A stretch of DNA of 64,000 nt from positions 2,108,001 to 2,172,000 of the forward strand of contig MU008155.1 of assembly GCA_010909165.1 (NCBI GenBank), in the 5' to 3' direction. The position numbers and the translations under genes were made by a program. The notes under the pieces are model-generated. The model saw nothing but the letters and a program-made list of their open reading frames with translations, did not search any database and was not told where the DNA came from. Each line of letters begins with the position of its first letter. The stretch's first letter is position 1. Below, piece by piece: positions 57,411-64,000 of this stretch. The stretch comes from Anthoceros angustus. Taxonomy: Eukaryota; Streptophyta; Anthocerotopsida; Anthocerotales; Anthocerotaceae.

Positions 57411-57867
57411 AGGCAAGGGACTTTTCAGTTTGTAACTGAAGAGGAAGTCGGCGAGCTTGACGAAGCTGTTGCACAGATCCTTAATTTATGGACGAATCCT
57501 CCTACACAACTTGCCACCACGATGTCTTCAGGACCCACATTTACATCAGACCTAAAGGAAAAGGATAGGTTTAATGGCACTAAAGGATAGGTTTGGTGAG
57601 CGATAAAGAGAGTCGATTCCTCGATTCCGATTAGAAAAGCGCGCAGCCTCATGTCACCTAGTGTGTTTCTCCGCAAGTTGTCGTAGCTAGAGCTTGAGGT
57701 AATCTGATTCGTAGTGGTTGATTGCTGTTTCTGGAGGTAGGTAGGTATTGTCAGGGCTGAGGTGGATACCTTCTACGGCAGCCGTGGCAAGATGAACTTG
57801 ACCAGCACCTCTATGAGTATCACCCTGTCTCGGCATGGCAAGGGAGGATCACAAGGAAGTAGAGCTC

Positions 57868-57881
57868 GGTCTCTAATACCA
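57868..57881 (-). promoter_or_regulatory. Copia primer binding site
   Basis: The minus strand reads TGGTATTAGAGACC directly after the LTR end TTTCTCA. It matches the initiator tRNA-Met type PBS (TGGTATCAGAGC) of Copia elements with one change in the first ten bases. Confidence 0.75.
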
Positions 57882-58054
57882 TGAGAAAAACGGGAGAGCA
57901 GGCGATGTGCCAAAAAGTGTATATCTCTTAATAATAAGAACATAACACAAGCTCGTCTAAATATGCTTTATCAAAACGTCGGTTCACTATGTACCCTAAT
58001 ATTAGGTGAACAACCCTAAGCGAGTTAGGGCTTGTAACCCCTTTTTTAACAACA
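57882..58054 (-). repeat. Copia 5' LTR (about 173 bp)
   Basis: In minus orientation it begins TGTTGTTAAAAAAGGGG and ends TTTTTCTCA, giving TG...CA ends next to the primer site. The outer end is inferred because no second LTR exists for comparison. Confidence 0.5.
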
Positions 58055-58610
58055 GCTCACACACACACCGGCTGCAAACTCCGGCGCCCACAACCCGGTC
58101 GCGTCCTCGCCGCGCCCGTGCTTTGACCTCCCAAGCTCACTTCAAGCCCCAACACCCTTGTGCGCCTCCTTGCACCTTCTGAGCTCCCGCTTGCTTGCCC
58201 CAAAACCCCCTCGCGCCCGCCTTCTCTTCCTTGCTTTGCTTGCACACACTTGTCCACAGTTCTGCACACAATGGAGGAGTCAACAGGTTCCTCTCTGTGT
58301 CATGGGGAGAGCACCAAACTGCCAAGGAGAGAGATTGGAGATGGCTGTCGTATTGAGAAATATACTTCCTAATTGATCATCATTACCATTGATAACGTGG
58401 CATCATCACCACCATGGGACCCTTTAAGCGGTGTACCCTTCCAATCACACCTAGGGGCACCACCCTACTGCTATTAAACTCTATAGTCCTAAATTACTTT
58501 CTTATTTCCCCCTTATTCATATATATAGACTAACAAATAACTAGAAATACAGCCTATGCTCGTAGGGTGATGAGCTATGCTCGGAGGTCCTCCTAACTAC
58601 GACCTACTTA
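58055..58610. other. Intergenic DNA, nothing recognised
   Basis: C-rich to 58270, then AT-richer. Short frames only. Confidence 0.35.
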
Positions 58611-58615
58611 GGAAG

Positions 58616-58890
58616 GATCCTAATCTATCAACTAGTCTACCTAGCCCTAACCTATCAGCTAGTTCACCTAGCCCTAACCTATCAGCTAGTCCACCTAGCC
58701 CTAACCTATCAGCTAGTCCACCTAACCCTAACCTATCAGCTAGTCTACCTAACCCTAACCTATCAGCTAGTCTACCTAACCCTAACCTATCAGCTAGTCT
58801 ACCTAACCCTAACCTATCAGCTAGTCTACCTAACCCTAACCTATCAGCTAGTCTACCTAACCCTAACCTATTAGCTAGTCTACCTAGACC
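58616..58890. repeat. 27-bp minisatellite
   Basis: About ten copies of a unit with CCTAACCCTAACCTATCAGC and then TAGTCTA. In a plus-strand frame each unit encodes N-P-N-L-S-A-S-L-P; early units vary (S for N, P for L). The CCTAACC core resembles telomere repeats but is not the plant CCCTAAA unit. Confidence 0.9.
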
Positions 58891-58924
58891 TGAGAAATTT
58901 CGAAGTTCCTATCCTTGTTCCCAA

Positions 58925-59008
58925 TTTCCCTAAATGGTTCAAAAAGAAATACTCGTTAATAGTTCGTAATTTCCCTAAATGGTCCAAAAAGAAATACTCG
59001 TTAATAGC
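58925..59008. repeat. Short direct duplication, about 46-bp units
   Basis: TTTCCCTAAATGGTTCAAAA and its variant TTTCCCTAAATGGTCCAAAA each continue to GAAATACTCGTTAATAG. Confidence 0.85.
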
Positions 59009-59089
59009 TGCCGGGCACTTTGGATCTAGATAAACCAAGATGAAATAAACTGGATCAAAATGACAAAAGGACACAAACTTTTGCATTCC

Positions 59090-59350
59090 ATAGGTCATCC
59101 CATGCTGCAGCTTCTTTCTGCCAAGGGGCAGTAGCGTCAGAACCATTTCTTCCTGCCATGGGGCAATTGCGTCAGGACCATTTCTTCCTGCCATGGGGGA
59201 GTAGCGTCCTGCCATGGGGCAGTAGCGTCCTGCCATGGGGCAGTAGCGTCAGAACCATCACGACAGCCCTTGCTACGCTGAACCTAGAGATAATCATCTT
59301 CTGTATTTGGAGAGGGGAAGCGTGTGAAAACCAACCGCACAACGAACCCA
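59090..59350. repeat. Dispersed repeat with TCCTGCCATGGGGCAGTAGCG units
   Basis: Five variants of TCCTGCCATGGGGCAGTAGCG, some followed by TCAGAACCATT, then CACGACAGCCCTTGCTA and AACCTAGAGATAATCA. The same order, with one unit, is at about 44228-44400 and 45950-46110, so this is a copy of the repeat upstream of HISN7. Confidence 0.8.
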
Positions 59351-59784
59351 TTCCATGCCGCTCAACTCTCCATTATACGTTACAATTGTTGACAACACTT
59401 TTCAAGCTCAGAACCTCGCCTGCTTTGTGACACCGCCAAAGCATCTCCGAAGTATTGTAGACACCACTCTTCAAAACTAACAACCCCCTACACTTAAGGG
59501 GCTGCAGAATCCTACCAACACCTTCCACCTTTCACCACAACTGGTGGGAACCTACTAAGACAAGTTATTACACAAGACACAGGATGGCACTCGCTGCCTG
59601 AAAGGGTCCAAAAAGTAGGTAGCGGGATGCGGACCACCCCTTTCGTCTGCGCTGAGCAAACGGATAACACCCGCTCTCTCCTGTAAAAAAGCTCGCTCGG
59701 AGCATGAGGGTGTCCTTTGCAAAGTGAGTATCGCTGCCCAGTCTTCTGAGCTAAGCCAGATCAAAGAGGACAGCAGGAGTCCTG
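59351..59784. other. Intergenic DNA, probable 3' flank of the orphan gene
   Basis: No gene seen. It probably includes the 3' UTR of the minus-strand gene that ends at 59785. Confidence 0.35.
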
Positions 59785-60558
59785 CTAGTCACTCACAAAG
59801 TGATTTGGATCTTCTTCTCTGCCAAACAAAAACTGGAAGAACTCCACATAGCATTTTCTCAACTCCTCATCTCTACACCAGCACGCAACAGCCGCAAAAA
59901 CCTTTTTGCTCCGACCCTTCATGCCAGCAACTCTTTGAACCTTCTCCTCAGTTGGATGTGCTATCTCCGTAACTCTCAGCGAAGCCTCTGATAAACCTAG
60001 ATGGGCCATTAACCCAGGCTGGTTCACTATGTCACTTACTATGTCATTCCAGTGTCTTGAACAATCAATGTCAGAGATGCACAGAGCAATCTTAGCTCGG
60101 ACCTTCTCTTTGAAGTGGGAGCTGTACTTTCCCCACAAAGGTGGGAAACATGCCCTTGCTGTGGCAAGCTGCTGGCTGGATAGAAATGCCCTGCTTGACA
60201 TGTGGTTGATGGATACGGTAAGGACTTGTGTTATAGATTCTATACGATGATACAGTGACATGAGTCTCAGATCCAGCTCTATCTTCTCCCTCTGCAAATC
60301 AGCCAAATTTGCTATCATCTGATCATAATCTTCGTCCCCTGAACCTTCCTCATGGCTTTCTGCTTCTTGAAGCTCCTCGTCATCACCATCCAAATCCTCA
60401 TCCAGCTCCTCAACCTCCACCTCCAGCTCATCTTCATCCTCTTCCTCATCCTCGACAGGGGGATCTGGCAAACTTGACACATAGTTCTTGCAGAAGGTTT
60501 CTAGGTCCCTTTCGCGATCTGCTTCTAGTTCACCCATGGTAAAGATCACTGCCTTCAC
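59785..60558 (-). CDS. Hypothetical acidic protein
   Basis: A single open frame of 257 codons; the in-frame ATG eight codons in (MGELEADRERDLETF, 60537-60535) is an equally good start. I do not recognise the family. Residues 1-33 are polar and helical-looking, about 36-75 form a long Glu/Asp tract (EDEEEDEDELEVEVEELDED and onward), and 80-115 resemble a coiled coil (LADLQREKIELDLRLMSLYHRIES). The C-terminal half is a compact mixed region with Trp and Cys (RHWNDIV, ACWCRDEELRKCYVEFFQFL). There is no signal peptide or membrane segment. Unbroken length and biased composition argue for a real gene. It is divergent from GOT1 with about 1.1 kb between them. Confidence 0.6.
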   Translation of the reverse strand: MKAVIFTMGELEADRERDLETFCKNYVSSLPDPPVEDEEEDEDELEVEVEELDEDLDGDDEELQEAESHEEGSGDEDYDQMIANLADLQREKIELDLRLMSLYHRIESITQVLTVSINHMSSRAFLSSQQLATARACFPPLWGKYSSHFKEKVRAKIALCISDIDCSRHWNDIVSDIVNQPGLMAHLGLSEASLRVTEIAHPTEEKVQRVAGMKGRSKKVFAAVACWCRDEELRKCYVEFFQFLFGREEDPNHFVSD

Positions 60559-61690
60559 TGACGTGAAGATGCCCGTCAGCGCCCTGAGTTACCTTGATCA
60601 AGCTCCCGCTGACATCACCAGCTGCCCCAAACCACGCAGCACACCACAGCCTGGCCACTGCTCACTACAGATCGGGACAACGCAGGATTGTACCGAGAAC
60701 CAGCAGTCTCCATCGCATATCAACCGTAAAATCCGTGTGAAGAGCTCAGCAAGGCCAAGCTAAGGAAGAAGTACTGAACCCGCTTCAGATTTCATTCAAC
60801 GTTCTTGAGAAACCAGCTATCCAGCGCAACCTGCACAGACAGTCTCACCATCAACGAGCCGTCCGGCATGACTATACTGCAGAGAATCAGATTCATCCAG
60901 CCAGGTCATGAAATGCTTCCAGCACCCTACTTTACATGCAGCATTTGGAAATTCCATCCCGAAAATCAACCACACAAGCAACGACAGTCTTAGCCGGCCA
61001 GACGTTTCCAGCAAACACTAGCGTAAGTCCCATTTGCCTCCTTCCTCCTCCCCTCCCCCGAAATGCATCACATGAACAGTCTACACTGAGAGAGCCGCCC
61101 GCAGCATGGTGGCAACAGGGATAACAAAAAAACCAGAGGTGCAAAACAACTGCGACAAAACTACGGCACCGCTGAGAACCAAAAGCTGAATAGACGGACC
61201 TGCCGTTGCAGCCAGAAGGAATCGGTGGGAGCCACGCTCAACGTTGCGCCGGCACAGCGCAAGCTCAGAGGGTCGGGTGCAGGGGCAATCCCCCAAAGCA
61301 GGTGGTGCCCGCTGTAGGGGAACAGCCTGTTGCTTCGAGAACCATGACAACCTAGTTGTCTCAGTGCATTTCATGATAACGTAACTGCGTATTGTTGTAG
61401 GTGGGTTGCTACAGTATGCGCGTTCGACTACCTACCTACGAAAAGCCCTGTTTCTTCCTCGATAAGCTTCGAGCTGCCTTGACTACGTTGGAGCTGATGG
61501 AATTTGAAACGTGTTGGTCCAAAAACGTCGACAAAGGCAAAGGTTGAAGTGATACAGCGGGTTCTCAACGACATCGATTCGGAAGTGACCTAAGGCTTTC
61601 CTCCCCCTCCCTGCTTGAAACGTGCTCAATTCGGTGCAGACTGTTGAGTGTGGAAGAAATCTTCATCGTGTCGATTGCAAGCTTGTCAGG
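60559..61690. other. Divergent intergenic region before GOT1
   Basis: Between the acidic-protein gene and GOT1. It likely holds both promoters and 5' UTRs. No TATA box or RNA gene could be assigned. Confidence 0.35.
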
Positions 61691-62704
61691 ATGGTTTCCT
61701 TCGAGATGAACGATCGCAAGAGTAAGCGTTTGGCACTGAGATGCCCGGATGTGCTTCGGATCGTGTGTTGGGCATCGCCCGTGACGGAGCTCTTGAGTGC
61801 TAGCTAGTGGCTGCATGGAGCTGGCGGTGCGCATCCTGTTCTTTTGTGAGATCTGAAGTAGTAGTTACGACTAATCTGCTCTGGTTCTGGCTTGCAACAG
61901 AAATTGGCGTTGGGCTGACTGGATTTGGAGTGCTCTTTTCATTCCTAGGTGTGATATTCTTCTTCGACAAGGGTCTTCTGGCTATGGGCAATGTAAGTGC
62001 AGCGTATTAATGAGACCTTGTTTTTTGTTGTGCCTTGGAAGCTGTGGTGATGCTTGTTCTCGCACATGGCAGATCCTTTTCTTGTCCGGTGTCACACTCA
62101 CGATTGGTCCAAGGTCGACCATATCTTTCTTCCTCAAACCCCGCAATTACAAGGTAGGCTATTTTAGGGAATGCTACTCCTGAGATCCCAACACCGTGAT
62201 GCCAATGCATTTAGATATTCGTCCACTGCAACTGCTACTCGCACTCTCTCCTGAATGTCTTGGTGCTGTTATGGCAGGGTTCGATATCTTTCCTTGTCGG
62301 ATTTGGTTTGGTGTTGATTGGATGGGCCATACTGGGGATGATAGTTGAGGCATATGGCTTCATCGTTCTTTTCAGGTAAGGCCACAAGAAAATCATGAAG
62401 TAAGTCCGGACTGGTCATGAAAAATTATGGGCTCTCATTTGCTCTTGTCTGGTGGGGTTGCAGCGGATTCTGGCCTACAGTAGCAGTGTTTTTGCAGAGA
62501 GTTCCAGTCCTTGGTTGGATCCTCCAACAACCTTTTCTGGTCTCGGTACGGAATTATGTACCATTATTTTCCTAGTGAGGAACTTGGAACTTCCCAAAGG
62601 TTCAACTTCTGGTGCCTATCGGTTCAGATTTTCTGATTTAATCTATGCACCCTGTTATCTGGCAGATATTTGGCCGGTATCGAGAACGAAGGGTTCCAGT
62701 TTGA
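61691..62704 (+). CDS. GOT1: GOT1-like vesicle transport protein
   Basis: Six coding exons encode a 140-residue Got1/SFT2-family membrane protein, which acts in ER-Golgi vesicle transport: 61691-61721, 61901-61992, 62073-62153, 62278-62375, 62464-62545, 62666-62704. All introns (80-179 bp) are GT/AG and keep the frame. The protein begins MVSFEMNDRKKIGVGLTGFG and has four predicted membrane helices: GVLFSFLGVIFFF, ILFLSGVTLTIG, SISFLVGFGLVLIGWAILG and the segment around FIVLFSGFWPTVAVFL. FFDKGLLAMGN and VPVLGWILQQP are strongly conserved in the plant family, and it ends YRERRVPV, close to the usual YRGKRVPV. Full length for the family. Confidence 0.94.
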
Positions 62705-63845
62705 CGCACCAGTCCAGTATGTAGATAGAGCTGGCTCTTTCAATTGCATACAATCCCCTGGTTTCCTCCAAAATGAAAGTTTTGGAAATCTGGTGATTTT
62801 GGTATGCTCCGTTCTACTGTGAATACCATGTGAAAACTGTGCCCGTATTGCAGTCGGCACCACCTCTGAATCCAGCTGCTGGTTGAGTACATAGTATTTT
62901 CTGTTCCTAGAATAGCCAATAGGCAGTTTTTGCTGTGTCGATAATCACGGTCCTGGATCTTGCTTTGGTCGTCTTCACGCCCTTCTTAGAACATAGCTTC
63001 AAATTGGAAGCTTCCAAACATATTTGCATACATCGAGTTTCCCCTGCAAACCTTGCAGCAGGTATGGTCCCTACTTCTCTGAAGTTTTGTTTGCAGCTTA
63101 TTTACTGCTGGTATAGCAACCTGAACTAGGTTGATATCTAGTTGCACGTCATAGCCCCTTGTGTGCTGGAGAACATGGGCACAAGGAAAAGCGAGAAGGT
63201 TGTCTAGTGCAAAATTGATATGACAGTGTGGTCCTACCTCACCATGGATACCCAAGTAATTGTATCTGTGGACTCAGCTGTCGAACATCTGGTTATGGTT
63301 TTGAGATCTGTTCCAACTGCTGAAGTCGTCGGGGTGGTTCTTCTAACTAGGATGGTTGCTGTGGGGTTGGGGTGCCATCAGGATACGTCACGTTTGGCAT
63401 CAAGGCGTTTCGAATTTTAGCAGATGGGCAGTGGTCTAGATATGAAGTTTTGCGTAACCCAGTCCAATTTCTATGTTGCTAAGCTTCTCCTTTTTTTCGT
63501 CAATCGTGATCCTTTCCTGCTCCCTTCAGCTGCTTCATGTGTGGCCTTTCGTGGCCGCCACTCACTGTTTAACATTTCGAAACCCGCACCCAGTGACCCT
63601 CTACTTAGAACCGGCCCCGCTTGCAGGAAACGTCACTATGTGACCTATGTCAATTTACTGAACAGACATGTTTGCTTGAGAAATCGAAGCTTTGAGTGTG
63701 TTTCATCCTTGGCGGTAAACGCTGGCCATGAAATCCCTGTTCCGGCCCGCCTACATAAGCCGTGGCAGCCTTACGACCATCACGGGATCATCACACAGGA
63801 CGACACTGGTAACTGTTCCTGCTTGTCCTGCCACTTCCATCCCTT
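62705..63845. other. GOT1 3' flank and intergenic DNA
   Basis: No gene is recognised. Frames here are short and lack motifs. Confidence 0.35.
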
Positions 63846-63849
63846 TTTT

Positions 63850-64000
63850 TTATCGGGTGAAGGTGTACATAAAGACGTGGTCACGTGGAATGTCATGACA
63901 CTAGGGTATTCCCAGCATCTTAATAGTGCTATACATGAACAAATTAGAGAACAAGGACTTGACGCTGACATGTGTGTAGCCAACAGTTTGGTGTACATGT
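63850..64000 (+). pseudogene. PPR fragment at right window edge
   Basis: Reads KDVVTWNVMTLGYSQ, then AIHEQIREQGLDADMCVANS and a LVYM end, PPR module sequence related to 30023-33334 but with about 130 bp missing between GYSQ and the QIRE helix. It continues past the window, so it may be the start of another PPR gene or pseudogene. Confidence 0.65.

Larger units (their letters stand above)
53430..58054 (-). mobile_element. Truncated Copia retrotransposon
   Basis: Minus-orientation Copia element with a short 5' LTR (57882-58054), a tRNA-Met-type primer site, gag, protease, pre-integrase domain and the start of integrase. It stops near 53430 inside integrase, so reverse transcriptase, RNase H and the 3' LTR are missing. 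The gag region is present twice through a 1.4-kb tandem duplication. Frames are broken, and it is non-autonomous. Confidence 0.8.

Noticed and set aside
57399-57590. Plus-strand Copia gag start (LKEKDRFNGTK)
   Set aside because: It resembles a gag start, but the primer site, LTR, zinc knuckle and protease place the element on the minus strand. I kept it only as a possible inverted scrap.
58616-58890. Interstitial telomere (CCTAACCCTAAC repeats)
   Set aside because: The unit is 27 bp with a CTATCAGCTAGT part, not a run of the plant CCCTAAA repeat, so it is an ordinary minisatellite.
58577-58933. Proline/asparagine-repeat protein gene
   Set aside because: The frame is a by-product of a 27-bp minisatellite with no stop in that phase; there are no flanking coding signals.
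58925-59008. CRISPR-like repeat-spacer array
   Set aside because: There are only two direct copies with no spacers, in a plant nuclear context.
1-64000. Biosynthetic or defence gene cluster
   Set aside because: The four recognised host genes have unrelated roles and are separated by repeats; nothing indicates joint function.

Overview
This is nuclear DNA of a land plant. Four spliced or intact host genes can be read: a SWEET sugar transporter, a plastid-type histidinol-phosphate phosphatase (HISN7/IMPL2 type), a GOT1-like Golgi transport protein, and an intronless PLS-class pentatricopeptide repeat (PPR) protein. Introns are short (78-195 bp), and a DUF7869-like element resembling those I associate with mosses and lycophytes lies at the left edge. 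Together these suggest a seed-free plant, more like a bryophyte or Selaginella than a fern or seed plant. The species cannot be named from the sequence.

Layout. 1-4.0 kb: decayed DUF7869-like element. 4.0-18.1 kb: one Gypsy retrotransposon on the minus strand with very long (4.3 kb) LTRs, a polypurine tract, a PBS-like site and a 5-bp target duplication; its pol and gag are broken by frameshifts. 18.1-28.5 kb: repeat-rich DNA with two GC-rich arrays, a minisatellite, a 1.3-kb tandem duplication of an unclassified element, and a copia gag fragment. 28.5-29.5 kb: rearranged PPR fragments in both orientations. 30.0-33.3 kb: the 1103-codon PPR gene. 33.3-38.4 kb: mostly AT-rich intergenic DNA. 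38.5-40.0 kb: SWEET. 41.4-43.6 kb (minus): HISN7, whose 5' flank is a 1.7-kb tandem duplication reaching 47.0 kb. 47.1-52.6 kb: solo LTR of the same Gypsy family, carrying a patch of the neighbouring HISN7 gene. 53.4-58.1 kb: truncated copia element (minus) with a tandem-duplicated gag region. 58.6-59.4 kb: minisatellites. 59.8-60.6 kb (minus): an orphan acidic protein. 61.7-62.7 kb: GOT1. 63.85-64.0 kb: another PPR fragment running off the window.

The host genes do not form a pathway; they are unrelated housekeeping genes between repeats. The most notable themes are (a) a giant-LTR Gypsy family whose LTR has protein-like frames and a palindromic GTCCGGAC array, (b) a PPR gene with a very regular 312-bp module and a ruined DYW deaminase domain, (c) repeated local tandem duplications, fold-backs and gene-fragment patches, and (d) repeat copies that differ almost only by small indels, which points to unpolished assembly and makes frameshifts in the repeats unreliable. 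I found no convincing new multi-gene system.
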